Shown: piece after piece, positions 54,542 through 62,902 of the stretch
Position numbering within the stretch: position 1 is the first letter of the stretch
Layout: each line of letters opens with the position of its first letter
Assembly (NCBI GenBank): GCA_964495465.1
Contig: CAZBWE010000001.1
Span: 4,333 to 68,332 of the forward strand
Source of the DNA: CAZBWE01 sp964495465
Lineage (GTDB): Bacteria; Planctomycetota; Phycisphaerae; Sedimentisphaerales; Anaerobacaceae
Length of the DNA: 64,000 bases
Reading direction: 5' to 3'
Program-made: the position numbers and the translations under genes
Notes under the pieces: model-generated
Told to the model about the DNA's origin: nothing
What the model saw: only the letters and a program-made list of their open reading frames with translations
Databases searched by the model: none

Positions 54542-54828
54542 AAGAAAGTTGCCAATACTGTCGAATCAAAATCTCCGGCATACAACTAACTTGGACATAA
54601 AGACTTAATAGTATTTTAAACACCTTTCTTACCGGCCACATCTCATTACATCGCAAAGCATTTGTATATTCTCTTAAACCGGCTTGATAGAACCGCCTTA
54701 AAATGGCGGAGAATTGACCAACAGGTTCCCAAAACCGCCCAAAAACCGATAAAAAAGTTACAATCGATACAACCGGAGGATGGAAACAAATAAACGAAGT
54801 AATCAGGAAGCAATTTAAACTTTTTTTG

Positions 54829-54856
54829 TTGACTTTATTGCAAGGTCTGATATAAT
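54829..54856 (+). promoter_or_regulatory. Strong sigma-70-type promoter, copy 1
   Basis: TTGACT (54829-54834), a 16-base spacer and a perfect TATAAT (54851-54856). Transcription should begin near 54864, about 158 bases before the start codon. Confidence 0.8.
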
Positions 54857-55021
54857 CGCAACATATAAGGATGGGTGAGTCTGAAGGGCCACACGGAAGT
54901 ACCACACGTCTTTCTACTCGATGAGAAAAACGCAGAGTATATGTGCGGATAAACCTCTATTAGGAGAGCTATTCGCACAAAAATGGAAGATTTAAAGGTT
55001 TAAATTTGGAGGAACCGAGAG
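54857..55021 (+). ncRNA. Candidate structured leader RNA, copy 1
   Basis: The leader of PEP-CTERM gene 1 can form a 10-bp hairpin from TGTGCGGATA (54942-54951) and TATTCGCACA (54970-54979), capped by an inner CTCT/AGAG helix, and a TACTC/GAGTA helix (54915-54919 with 54935-54939) around GATGAGAAAAACGCA. CCACACG occurs twice (54889-54895 and 54902-54908). GGAGG (55008-55012) precedes the ATG. The identical sequence upstream of a second gene suggests a cis-acting RNA. It matches no riboswitch class I can recall; the function is unknown. Confidence 0.6.
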
Positions 55022-55846
55022 ATGAAAAAATTAATAACGATTTGCATGGTATTGGCATTGATATTAACCATAAGCAACGTAGCCAACGCGACCTACTACG
55101 TTAAATACGATTTCGAAACGCCCTGGAGCGGCCCCTATACGCCGGGCTGGGACTGCTCAGGTTACCGTCACGGGGAAGAACCGGATACTAAAATGGAGCA
55201 GGTACAACTTACCGTCTTTGGCAGGTCCGGCTATGGTGTAAAAGTCTATGTAGACAGCGTTCCTGAAGATTGGATGTGGTGGGGAATAGTAGAGGTAGTA
55301 GATATGTTGGAAAACAGTATGAATACTGAATACGACCCATGGGTAAGCGTATATATGTATGATGCCGGCTACACATCCGGCAAAGACGCTACCGGCCAGT
55401 TGTACCCTCTTCCAAGCCATGTAACCGGCGATGATGACTGGACAGATGTGCAATTTGGTGGAAGGACGGTTGCTGAGTCAGTTTACTACTACACTTGGGC
55501 AGATGTTCCTCATCCGGGGTGGCAAGCAACTTCGGTCTCAAGACCTGACCTCAACAATGATGACAATCCTGTATGGGTTCAACTAAAGATACAACTATCC
55601 AGCTCAGACAACAAGTTGCATTACTACATTAATGGCAGCGAAGTTGGTGTATCAGACCGCAATGACTATCTTGACCTTGGCTCGCTTGGCTTAGGAGTTA
55701 TGTTTGATAATCCACTATCAGGTTGGGGCGGAAACAAACCGTATGTCATCTTTGATGACTTTGAATTTGGCTCAACAATTCCTGAGCCAGCTACGATTTG
55801 TCTGTTAGGTCTTGGTGGATTGGCACTGCTGCGGAAGAAACGCTGA
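55022..55846 (+). CDS. PEP-CTERM exported protein 1
   Basis: A 274-residue protein with a signal peptide (LITICMVLALILTISNVANA), a beta-rich body of about 225 residues and a C-terminal PEP-CTERM anchor: PEPATICLLG, a short Leu/Gly helix and the basic tail LRKKR. Exosortase should recognise and cleave at PEP. The body (YDFETPWSGPY, VWVQLKIQLSSSDNKLHYYI, YVIFDDFEFGS) resembles a lectin/glucanase-like jelly roll, but I cannot name a family. It shares leader, first residues and 3' end with gene 2 but not the body. No exosortase gene is in the window. Confidence 0.85.
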   Translation: MKKLITICMVLALILTISNVANATYYVKYDFETPWSGPYTPGWDCSGYRHGEEPDTKMEQVQLTVFGRSGYGVKVYVDSVPEDWMWWGIVEVVDMLENSMNTEYDPWVSVYMYDAGYTSGKDATGQLYPLPSHVTGDDDWTDVQFGGRTVAESVYYYTWADVPHPGWQATSVSRPDLNNDDNPVWVQLKIQLSSSDNKLHYYINGSEVGVSDRNDYLDLGSLGLGVMFDNPLSGWGGNKPYVIFDDFEFGSTIPEPATICLLGLGGLALLRKKR

Positions 55847-55860
55847 TTCGTACCAAAAGT

Positions 55861-55874
55861 ATTAGTCGACTAAT
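55861..55874. repeat. Perfect 14-bp palindrome after PEP-CTERM gene 1
   Basis: ATTAGTCGACTAAT is its own reverse complement and is followed by GTTTTT. The same place after gene 2 (57119-57132) reads ATTGATTAACCAAT, a degenerate palindrome. It could be a first, weak terminator or a protein site. Confidence 0.5.
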
Positions 55875-55889
55875 GTTTTTGAATCAATT

Positions 55890-55923
55890 CGGGGCCTATA
55901 TCGAAAACTCGGTATAGGCCCCG
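55890..55923. terminator. Hairpin terminator after PEP-CTERM gene 1
   Basis: CGGGGCCTATA (55890-55900) and TATAGGCCCCG (55913-55923) make a perfect 11-bp stem. The T-run is weak. The homologous hairpin after gene 2 has a compensatory base-pair change, which supports the stem. Confidence 0.75.
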
Positions 55924-55948
55924 CTGAATTCAGAGTAGATAGAACGAC

Positions 55949-55969
55949 CGACTTGTCGAAGACAAGTCG
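55949..55969. repeat. Hairpin CGACTTGTC-GAA-GACAAGTCG
   Basis: A perfect 9-bp inverted repeat with a three-base loop, sitting between the terminator and the permease remnant. No counterpart exists after gene 2, so it arrived after the duplication or was lost from the other copy. Confidence 0.6.
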
Positions 55970-55987
55970 AGACAGTCAGCACACACC

Positions 55988-56105
55988 TTACACGTTAGTA
56001 TCCCTCTTGCGTGTTGACAGAAGGATAATGTCTCCTATCGCCTCACTTCACCAGTGGGTCAATCGTCATTTTTTACGTCATTTCAAGGCCTTTTTCCACA
56101 GAGAG
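55988..56105 (-). pseudogene. Remnant of the 3' end of the APC-EIIA permease gene
   Basis: Read on the minus strand, 56044-55988 encodes EAIGDIILLSTRKRDTNV plus stop, against EAIRNLILLSTRKRDTNV at the end of the intact permease gene (57203-59050). Further upstream the match continues weakly (a CTTTTTCC/TTTCAA block at about 56076-56100 corresponding to the FEKRW codons) but contains a frameshift and an in-frame TAA. No start or other part of the permease is present. It marks one edge of the duplicated unit. Confidence 0.85.
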
Positions 56106-56245
56106 CCCTGCCACAATCTAACAACAACACATAAATAACCAATCGGTAAAAATGCTTATAACGAACCGTTAAAATAGCTAAAACCGATAAAATCGGAGGA
56201 TAAAAAAAATAAGATAGATAATATAGAAAATATAGGTATTTTTTC

Positions 56246-56273
56246 TTGACTTTATTGCAAGGTCTGATATAAT
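56246..56273 (+). promoter_or_regulatory. Strong sigma-70-type promoter, copy 2
   Basis: TTGACT (56246-56251), 16-base spacer, TATAAT (56268-56273), the same as copy 1. Confidence 0.8.
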
Positions 56274-56438
56274 CGCAACATATAAGGATGGGTGAGTCTG
56301 AAGGGCCACACGGAAGTACCACACGTCTTTCTACTCGATGAGAAAAACGCAGAGTATATGTGCGGATAAACCTCTATTAGGAGAGCTATTCGCACAAAAA
56401 TGGAAGATTTAAAGGTTTAAATTTGGAGGAACCGAGAG
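56274..56438 (+). ncRNA. Candidate structured leader RNA, copy 2
   Basis: The sequence and possible folds are the same as in copy 1. The 10-bp hairpin lies at 56359-56368 with 56387-56396, and GGAGG at 56425-56429. Confidence 0.6.
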
Positions 56439-57104
56439 ATGAAAAAATTAATAATATTCTTTGCAGCAGTTGTCATATTGTCGAATGTAGCGGTTGCAAA
56501 TATCACCATTACCCCTGATATGGGTGCAAACTATACATACCAGCGATGGGATTTTGACACGATTGTGACCATTTTGGCCAGTGGCTCCCCACCTATGGCC
56601 ATTTTTTCGAATATTGCGCCTGAGACTGATCAGAATCCGTACGGCTCCCCATCAGCCACGGTTGTTACCTATGGGAGTGACGCTGGTTGGTACGACAATC
56701 GCAACGGTCAAGACGTCATGCGTGCGAGCGCCTATAAGCTGATGTCGGTAACTTTGACGATTCCAAACCTGCCGAACCCTGAATGGTTTAAGATAGTTCA
56801 AATTGAGGCTGCCTACCAAGGCGCAATGACGGACCCCACCATCAGCGTGACGGGTGCTACGGGTACGGCTGAGAAAATCAGCGAAGTCTACGGCACAGAC
56901 CAAGAGAGTTGGCCGGAAGTGACATCTACGTGGCACATCATCCCACAACCCGAATCGGAGACTATTTTGCTTGTCTTCATGGGTGGAGCAAATGGCGTTG
57001 ACCTAAACTATATTGAGGTTGCAACGGTTTGTATTGTTCCCGAGCCGGCGACGATTTGCCTGTTAGGGATAGGTGGACTGGCATTGCTGCGAAGGAAGCG
57101 CTGA
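56439..57104 (+). CDS. PEP-CTERM exported protein 2
   Basis: A 221-residue protein with a signal peptide (LIIFFAAVVILSNVAVANIT) and a C-terminal anchor PEPATICLLG, a Gly/Leu helix and tail LRRKR, nearly the same as in gene 1. The body (about 22-195) is a different, beta-rich domain: VTLTIPNLPNPEWFKIVQIE, TWHIIPQPESETILLVFMGG. I do not recognise its family. Upstream it shares the 209-bp identical block with gene 1, so both should respond to the same signal. It is convergent with the permease gene. Confidence 0.85.
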   Translation: MKKLIIFFAAVVILSNVAVANITITPDMGANYTYQRWDFDTIVTILASGSPPMAIFSNIAPETDQNPYGSPSATVVTYGSDAGWYDNRNGQDVMRASAYKLMSVTLTIPNLPNPEWFKIVQIEAAYQGAMTDPTISVTGATGTAEKISEVYGTDQESWPEVTSTWHIIPQPESETILLVFMGGANGVDLNYIEVATVCIVPEPATICLLGIGGLALLRRKR

Positions 57105-57147
57105 TTCGCATCAAAGGTATTGATTAACCAATGGTTTTGAGTTGATT

Positions 57148-57182
57148 CGAGGCCTATACTGATTAGTATGGTATAGGCCTCG
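57148..57182. terminator. Bidirectional hairpin terminator between PEP-CTERM gene 2 and permease
   Basis: CGAGGCCTATAC (57148-57159) and GTATAGGCCTCG (57171-57182) form a 12-bp perfect stem. It lies 44 bp after gene 2 and 21 bp after the permease stop on the other strand, so it may serve both. Compared with copy 1 one G-C pair has become A-T on both arms. Confidence 0.78.
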
Positions 57183-57202
57183 TTGTATTTAAGGTAATAA
57201 CC

Positions 57203-59050
57203 TTACACGTTAGTATCTCTCTTGCGTGTTGACAGAAGGATGAGATTTCTTATCGCCTCGGTGTCTCTGGCAGCCAGCCATCGCTTTTCAAAGTCTTTTT
57301 CCTGAGCAATCTGAGCTATAGCCATAAGTGCCCTGAGGTGATAATTTCTCTCGTCCGGACTACCTACCAGAAAGAACAGTACCCTGACAGGGTCCGGCGC
57401 GTGCGGGAAGTCAATACCTTCACGGGCACGAACAATTAGAACATCGAATTTATTCTCACCTTCAAGCACAATGTGCGGAATAGCAAAGCCCGGCTGGACC
57501 ACTGTTCCGCCTTCAGCTTCGCGATGGAGGAATTTCTCGAAGAGCACATATTCATTTGTTTCCAATCTCTGGGCTAAAATGGCGGAGACCTGCCGGAAGA
57601 TTTTATCAGCAGGTCTTTTACCCTCGATATCCAAGATAACGCAATTTCTTATAAGGCGGTCGAACCTGTCTTCGATAATATCGTCGCGCTCGAACAGAAT
57701 ATCCCGCAGCTCTTTTTCGAGGGTGACGGTTTTTAGCTGCCTGTTAGTAACACGTTCGACGATGTGCATTGCCGCTGATGCCCTGCTGACCCGCTTGGAG
57801 ACATAAAGCCAAAACCAGGCCACACTCAAAACGACAAAACCGGCGGAAATAAGAAGCGGGACTTTTCCCATATCGATGATAAGAGCGCTATAAGCAACAA
57901 CAGCAAAGACATGGAGATATGGATATAAGGGTGATTTGAACTTCGGCCTATAACTTTGTATCCTGCTCTCGCGCATTGCAATGACACTTACATTGGTCAA
58001 TATATAGAGAATTATCAAAAGGGTAGATGCGGTTTTCGCCAGCATTTCAATATCGAGGAAAATAATCGCCGTGACCATGAAGCCGGACGTTAGAACTATC
58101 GCAACGTCCGGTGTTTTGAATCGCTCGTTCACGCGAGCAAAAAAAGCCGGCAGCAGGCAGTCTCTACTCATAGCCATAGGTGAGCGTGAGGCTGCAAGTA
58201 TCCCCGCATTTGCGGTAGTTACAAACGCTGCAATAGCAGCAATTGCCAGAATCACAAATCCGAACCCACCCATAAACTTGGCAGCAGCAGTTGATATAGG
58301 TGTGTAACTTGCAACCAGTTCAGCGTTGTCGACGACGCCAACCGTAACCGCAACTACAGCGATGTACAAAGTCGTCACAACAAACCAGGCCAGCAGCAAT
58401 CCAAAAGGCAGATTTCTCGCAGGATTTTCCACTTCCTCAGCGACATTAACAACTTTGTTTAAACCTCCAAAGCTTACAAAAACCAGTCCTGTTGTGGCCA
58501 GCACTCCTAACCATCCTTTATCGAGAAAGCCCTCGAATCTGACAGGCCTGAGTGCTTTTAACCCCACAACTACAAAAGCAATGAGTATCAGCAACAGTAT
58601 CGCCACAAGAATGACCTGAAACCTGCCCGTTTGTTTTACACTCAGTATGTTCAGCACAGTAAAACAAAGACAACACAAGACACCTATAGCTTTGAAATGA
58701 TATTCATTAAGCTTAACTCCAAAAACAGTCTCTACCAAAAGGTCGACAAAAACTGCCATGCCAGCAACAGCAAAAGCGCTTTTCATCGCCAGAGAGAACC
58801 AGTCAGCCAGTCCGCTAAACAAACCCCCAATGGAACCGAGACTGCGTTCAACAAAAAAGTATGTCCCGCCGGCCCGTGGCATCGCCGTGGCCAGCTCTGC
58901 CTGGCTTAAGACACTGGGAACTATCAAAATCGCTGCAAAAAAATAGGATAAGATTACAGCGGGACCCGTTTTTGAATAAGCAATTGCAGGCAGAATAAAC
59001 AAGCCCGAGCTTATCATAGCCCCAGCCGCTATAGAAAACACATCAAGCAA
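57203..59050 (-). CDS. APC-family amino acid permease fused to a PTS EIIA-like domain
   Basis: A protein of about 615 residues. The first 400 are an APC permease (LDVFSIAAGAMISSGLFILP, AELATAMPRAGGTYFFVERS, about twelve helices). A linker follows, then a PTS EIIA type-2 (fructose/mannitol) domain at about 465-610 with GFAIPHIVLEG, in which His526 corresponds to the phosphorylated His. Such fusions occur and may let the PTS or a nitrogen-PTS control uptake. The start is a problem: the only in-frame codon before the first helix is TTG at 59050; the frame runs upstream to about 59165 without ATG, GTG or TTG. The usual KKQLGLLDVF beginning is encoded just upstream, so the true start is unclear. 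Confidence 0.85.
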   Translation of the reverse strand: MLDVFSIAAGAMISSGLFILPAIAYSKTGPAVILSYFFAAILIVPSVLSQAELATAMPRAGGTYFFVERSLGSIGGLFSGLADWFSLAMKSAFAVAGMAVFVDLLVETVFGVKLNEYHFKAIGVLCCLCFTVLNILSVKQTGRFQVILVAILLLILIAFVVVGLKALRPVRFEGFLDKGWLGVLATTGLVFVSFGGLNKVVNVAEEVENPARNLPFGLLLAWFVVTTLYIAVVAVTVGVVDNAELVASYTPISTAAAKFMGGFGFVILAIAAIAAFVTTANAGILAASRSPMAMSRDCLLPAFFARVNERFKTPDVAIVLTSGFMVTAIIFLDIEMLAKTASTLLIILYILTNVSVIAMRESRIQSYRPKFKSPLYPYLHVFAVVAYSALIIDMGKVPLLISAGFVVLSVAWFWLYVSKRVSRASAAMHIVERVTNRQLKTVTLEKELRDILFERDDIIEDRFDRLIRNCVILDIEGKRPADKIFRQVSAILAQRLETNEYVLFEKFLHREAEGGTVVQPGFAIPHIVLEGENKFDVLIVRAREGIDFPHAPDPVRVLFFLVGSPDERNYHLRALMAIAQIAQEKDFEKRWLAARDTEAIRNLILLSTRKRDTNV

Positions 59051-59170
59051 ACCGAGTTGTTTCTTTAACGCTACTATCTTAAAACCTTCCGTGAGAACTT
59101 GGAATGTAACATTTAGAAATGCTTTTTCAAATAAACTCCATCTTTCCTTTCTTAATTCTCCATTTTAACT

Positions 59171-59974
59171 TCAGAAAAGCAACGCCTTGCTGACTTCGCT
59201 CAAAAAAGCTGCAACTTCAGCAAGCATTTTATCTTTATTGCTCAAATTGTTCTCAATCAAACTCACTATTTTTGAACCGATTATAACGCCGTCCGCACCT
59301 GCCCGGACGATTGCCGCTGCGTGTTCGGGCTTGCTGATTCCAAAGCCCACACAAACCGGAACGCTTGTCAGCTTTTTCAGTTCGCCAATCAGTCCTTCGA
59401 CCACATCAGATAACTTATCCCTGCTTCCTGTAACACCTAACAACGAGACTGTATAAATAAAGCCGGTAGTCCTGGATGCAATGACTTTCATCCTTTCGGG
59501 TTCGGTATTTGGCGTAACTATAAAGACGGTGTCAAGACCCGCTGCAGCGGCAGCGGGCACTATTTCATCCGCATCATCGATACTTAAATCAGCGACCAGA
59601 ACGCTGTTAACGCCGGCCTTGTGAAAATCGGCGAAGAATTTTTCCGTTGGGTACTGGTAAACAAGATTGTAATACATCAAAAGGCCGATTGGGACATCCT
59701 TATAGTCTTTGACTTTCCGGATAAAATCACGGGCCTTTGCCACAGTCATACCGCTTCTCATTGCGCGGATGTCGGCTTTTTGGATAGTGGGGCCATCCGC
59801 TATCGGGTCAGAAAAGGGTATGCCTAATTCCAGAATATCGGCGCCGGCATCAATTGCAGCTTTTATAATATCGAGACTCGTATCAAAATCGGGGTCGCCG
59901 ATCACGAAAAATGGTATCAAAGCAGCTTTCTTTTGTTTTGCTAACTCAGAAAAAACCTTGCTGTATGTTTTCAT
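59171..59974 (-). CDS. trpA: Tryptophan synthase alpha chain
   Basis: A 267-residue enzyme that splits indole-glycerol phosphate to indole and glyceraldehyde 3-phosphate. Catalytic Glu49 (ADILELGIPFSDPIADGPTI) and Asp60 are in place, and the GFGISKPEHA phosphate loop and DGVIIGSKIV end are visible. It is the last gene of the trp operon, 19 bp after trpB, with which it forms the alpha2beta2 complex. Confidence 0.97.
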   Translation of the reverse strand: MKTYSKVFSELAKQKKAALIPFFVIGDPDFDTSLDIIKAAIDAGADILELGIPFSDPIADGPTIQKADIRAMRSGMTVAKARDFIRKVKDYKDVPIGLLMYYNLVYQYPTEKFFADFHKAGVNSVLVADLSIDDADEIVPAAAAAGLDTVFIVTPNTEPERMKVIASRTTGFIYTVSLLGVTGSRDKLSDVVEGLIGELKKLTSVPVCVGFGISKPEHAAAIVRAGADGVIIGSKIVSLIENNLSNKDKMLAEVAAFLSEVSKALLF

Positions 59975-59993
59975 CCGTCAAATACCTTAAACA

Positions 59994-61175
59994 TTAATCG
60001 TTTTTTAGTGGCCTGCGTTTCTCCACGATTGAAACGTCCTTATCGCCCCTACCGGAGAGATTTACAACCGCGACGGTTTCGGCATCCAATTTATTCTTTT
60101 GGCTCATCAAATAGGCCAAGGCGTGTGCACTCTCCAGGGCGGGCAAAATACCCTCGGTTTTGCTTAAAAGCTCGAAGGCATCGAGAACCTGCTCATCTTC
60201 AGCAGCAACGTATTCAGCTCTGCCAGTATCTTTTAGTACACAATGCTCCGGCCCGACAGCAGGATAATCCAGGCCTGCGCTTACAGACTCTGTATCATAG
60301 ACCTGGCCTTCGCCATCCTGCAGCAGATATGCCTTTGCACCATGAAGGATGCCGACCCTGCCAGCCACGAGTGTAGCTGCGTGTTTTCCGCTGGCCAAGC
60401 TCCTGCCGCCTGCTTCGACCCCTATCAGCTTAACATCTCTATCGTCATAGAAGGCGGAGAATATGCCAATAGCATTGCTACCACCGCCGACACAGGCAAC
60501 GACCATATCCGGTAATTTCCCGATTTGGTCAAGACACTGCTGCCTGGTCTCGATGCCGATGCAGGTCTGAAAATGTTTTACAATCGTAGGATACGGATGC
60601 GGCCCACAGGCAGAACCGAAAAGATAAAATGTATCGGTAACGTGAGCAGTCCAATAGCGAAGGGCATCGTTAATTGCGTCTTTGAGTGTTCCCGTCCCGC
60701 CTTCGACAGGGATGACCTCTGCGCCGCACAATTTCATTTTATGGACATTGACACTCTGTCGTTCGATATCAGTTACACCCATAAAGATTTTCGTCTCCAT
60801 CCCCAAAAAAGCCCCTATCATTGCTGTAGCCAGGCCGTGCTGGCCGGCACCGGTCTCGGCGATGAGCTTGGTCTTGCCCATATATTTGGCCAACAGGCCT
60901 TGTCCGAGCGTGTTGTTGCCCTTGTGTGCTCCGCCATGCAGAAGGTCTTCGCGTTTTAGGTAAACTTTGAAACCGACATATTCGCTGAACCTTCTCGCAC
61001 AGTAGAGGGGGGTGGGTCTGCCGTTGTAATCTCTGGAAAGCTGCGCCAGCTCAGCCACAAACTGCTTATCTTCGTAAAAACGATAAAACGCCTCTTCCAA
61101 TTCCTCCAAAACCGGTATCAAGACTTCCGGCACATAGAAGCCGCCATAGTCTCCGAATCTGCCTTTATATTTCAT
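59994..61175 (-). CDS. trpB: Tryptophan synthase beta chain
   Basis: A 393-residue PLP enzyme that joins indole and serine. The PLP lysine is Lys85 in [18 protein letters not shown], the loop [14 protein letters not shown] and the phosphate motif VGGGSNAIG follow, and the end [10 protein letters not shown] is typical of TrpB1. It has the [14 protein letters not shown]-terminus for pairing with TrpA. It is 11 bp after trpF. Confidence 0.98.
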   Translation of the reverse strand: MKYKGRFGDYGGFYVPEVLIPVLEELEEAFYRFYEDKQFVAELAQLSRDYNGRPTPLYCARRFSEYVGFKVYLKREDLLHGGAHKGNNTLGQGLLAKYMGKTKLIAETGAGQHGLATAMIGAFLGMETKIFMGVTDIERQSVNVHKMKLCGAEVIPVEGGTGTLKDAINDALRYWTAHVTDTFYLFGSACGPHPYPTIVKHFQTCIGIETRQQCLDQIGKLPDMVVACVGGGSNAIGIFSAFYDDRDVKLIGVEAGGRSLASGKHAATLVAGRVGILHGAKAYLLQDGEGQVYDTESVSAGLDYPAVGPEHCVLKDTGRAEYVAAEDEQVLDAFELLSKTEGILPALESAHALAYLMSQKNKLDAETVAVVNLSGRGDKDVSIVEKRRPLKND

Positions 61176-61186
61176 AGTAAATTTAC

Positions 61187-61831
61187 CTACCCTCTTAAGT
61201 GCTCAATATTCTCAAATAGTTTTTTCATTTTTTTATGGTCTTTTTTACCCGGCTCGGCTTCGACACCGCTGCAAACATCAATTCCATAAACACCCAGCTT
61301 AACTGCCTCAGCGGCGTTGTCGGGATTTATGCCGCCTGCTAAAAAAATCCGTTTCCCGATATGCCCAACGATATTCCAGTCAAAGGTCAGTCCCGTGCCG
61401 CCGTATTTTTCAGGATGAAAAGCATCCAGTAAAATAGCATCAGTAAAGTAATTCTCTGCGAGCCGAATATCGTTTTGACTCTTCACCCGCAGCGCTTTCA
61501 TAGTTCGGACGTTAAGCGAAAGAAACATCCGGCAGAACTTCGGGCTTTCATCTCCGTGCAACTGCACCCAGTTCAACCGGCAGTGTTTTATCGTTTCATT
61601 GATTTTACCAAATGATTCATTTTCGTCGCTGCCCGCCTCATGCACAAACACACCGGCAACATCCATAAAACCGGGCAGTTTGGCTATTATCTCTGCGGCC
61701 TTATCAGGCGTTATAAATCTCGGGCTTTTCTGATAAAAATTAAATCCCAGTAAATCAGCACCCATATCAACCGCGGCAGAAGCATCTTCATAATTGGTAA
61801 TGCCACAAATTTTGACCTTAACTATCAACAT
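61187..61831 (-). CDS. trpF: Phosphoribosylanthranilate isomerase
   Basis: A 214-residue TIM-barrel enzyme catalysing the Amadori rearrangement in tryptophan synthesis. [13 protein letters not shown] holds the general-base Cys9, [14 protein letters not shown] the general acid Asp, and [15 protein letters not shown] with [14 protein letters not shown] the phosphate site. It is followed by trpB and preceded by a 49-bp gap after trpD. Confidence 0.96.
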   Translation of the reverse strand: MLIVKVKICGITNYEDASAAVDMGADLLGFNFYQKSPRFITPDKAAEIIAKLPGFMDVAGVFVHEAGSDENESFGKINETIKHCRLNWVQLHGDESPKFCRMFLSLNVRTMKALRVKSQNDIRLAENYFTDAILLDAFHPEKYGGTGLTFDWNIVGHIGKRIFLAGGINPDNAAEAVKLGVYGIDVCSGVEAEPGKKDHKKMKKLFENIEHLRG

Positions 61832-61835
61832 AAAT

Positions 61836-61867
61836 CGTCCCTCGTTTCCCGTCTCTCGTGACTCGTA
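61836..61867. repeat. Short CTCGT-type repeat between trpD and trpF
   Basis: The 49-bp gap holds near-repeats CGTCCCTCGTTTCCCGTCTC and TCGTGACTCGTAG, a type of quasi-repeat also common in intergenic DNA of environmental bacteria. It sits where trpC would be expected. Confidence 0.5.
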
Positions 61868-61880
61868 GTTTGCCTTTCAA

Positions 61881-62900
61881 TTACACTTTATTTGATACTT
61901 CGATTAATTTTTCCAGGCAAGTCGATGCTTTGCCGTTATTGACGGAGTTCTCGGCCAGTTTAATTGCAGTTCTGAAATTATCTGCCAAGCCCGCAACAAT
62001 GATTGCCGCCGAAGCGTTCAGAATAACAATATCCTTGCGAGGGCCTTTTTCTTTACGATTCAAAATATCACGAATTATACCGGCGTTTGTTATTGCATCA
62101 CCGGTTTTAAGTTCATCTATCGAAGCGCCAGAAATGCCAAAATCAGCAGGGTCCAGTTCCATCGAGCTGATTTTGTCGTTTATAAGCTGTCGAATCTGAG
62201 TTTTGCCCAAAATACTTATCTCATCCATACCCTGGCCGTGGACAACCATTGCCCTTTTTGCACCAAGAATCTTAAGGGTCTCAATAATCCTGTCCAGCAG
62301 TGCTTCTTCCGCGACGCCCATAACCTGGGCGGTTGCACCGGCGGGGTTGGCCAACGGCCCAAGAATATTAAAGGCGGTTCTGAAATCCAGACTCTTGCGA
62401 ATCGGCTGAACGAATCTCATCGCAGGATGGAATTTCGGAGCGAACATAAAACCGATATGCGCCTGCTTAACACATTCAGCCACGATATCCGGCCCCGGGG
62501 CAATATTCACACCCAGCTCTTCTAACACATCGGCTGAACCACATTTGCTCGTGATACCCCTGTTGCCGTGCTTTGCCACATAAGCACCGGCTCCAGCCGC
62601 CACAATAGCGGCAGCAGTAGAGACATTGAACGTTTTTACGGTTGCTCCACCTGTGCCGCAGGTATCTATAAGGTTGTCAATATCAACCTCAACCGAAACG
62701 GCGTGGTCTCGCAGGGATTTCGCAAGGCCGGCAATTTCAAAAGAGGTTGCCCACTTCATTCTCATCATTGCCAAAAAAGCAGCAATTTGAACTTCTGAAA
62801 CCTCGCCTTCGAAAACAATATCCAGCAGCTCCTTCGCCTGTTCAAATGTCAAGTCGCTGCCATTTAAAATGATTTCGAGATATTGTGTAATTGATACCAT
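61881..62900 (-). CDS. trpD: Anthranilate phosphoribosyltransferase
   Basis: A 339-residue enzyme that adds phosphoribose to anthranilate. I use ATG 62900 (MVSITQYLEIILNGSDLTFE); a TTG at 62906 overlaps the trpG stop. The diphosphate-binding DTCGTGGATVKTFNVSTAAA, AKHGNRGITSKCGSADVLEE, and GPLANPA motifs are clear. It follows trpG immediately. Confidence 0.97.
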   Translation of the reverse strand: MVSITQYLEIILNGSDLTFEQAKELLDIVFEGEVSEVQIAAFLAMMRMKWATSFEIAGLAKSLRDHAVSVEVDIDNLIDTCGTGGATVKTFNVSTAAAIVAAGAGAYVAKHGNRGITSKCGSADVLEELGVNIAPGPDIVAECVKQAHIGFMFAPKFHPAMRFVQPIRKSLDFRTAFNILGPLANPAGATAQVMGVAEEALLDRIIETLKILGAKRAMVVHGQGMDEISILGKTQIRQLINDKISSMELDPADFGISGASIDELKTGDAITNAGIIRDILNRKEKGPRKDIVILNASAAIIVAGLADNFRTAIKLAENSVNNGKASTCLEKLIEVSNKV

Positions 62901-62902
62901 CC

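Larger units (their letters stand above)
54829..55037 (+). repeat. 209-bp direct repeat, copy 1 (promoter, leader, start of PEP-CTERM gene 1)
   Basis: Bases 54829-55037 are identical to 56246-56454. The repeat starts at the -35 box and ends six codons into the gene (Met-Lys-Lys-Leu-Ile plus one base). Upstream of the repeat the two copies are only loosely similar, and downstream the coding parts differ. Confidence 0.95.
56246..56454 (+). repeat. 209-bp direct repeat, copy 2 (promoter, leader, start of PEP-CTERM gene 2)
   Basis: Identical base for base to 54829-55037. Just before it, a CGGAGGATAAAAAAAATAA stretch resembles the sequence before copy 1, so the duplicated unit was longer and only this part has stayed identical. 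Confidence 0.95.

Noticed and set aside
54857..55021. Leader read as a c-di-GMP (GEMM) or c-di-GMP-II riboswitch
   Set aside because: The diagnostic GEMM segments (GGCAAACC, GGACGCAAAGCC) are absent and the helices do not fit.
54528..56322. Two minus-strand open frames (54528-54905 and 56083-56322) whose products begin identically
   Set aside because: The shared N-termini are only the reverse reading of the duplicated leader; the rest diverges and no ribosome site is present.
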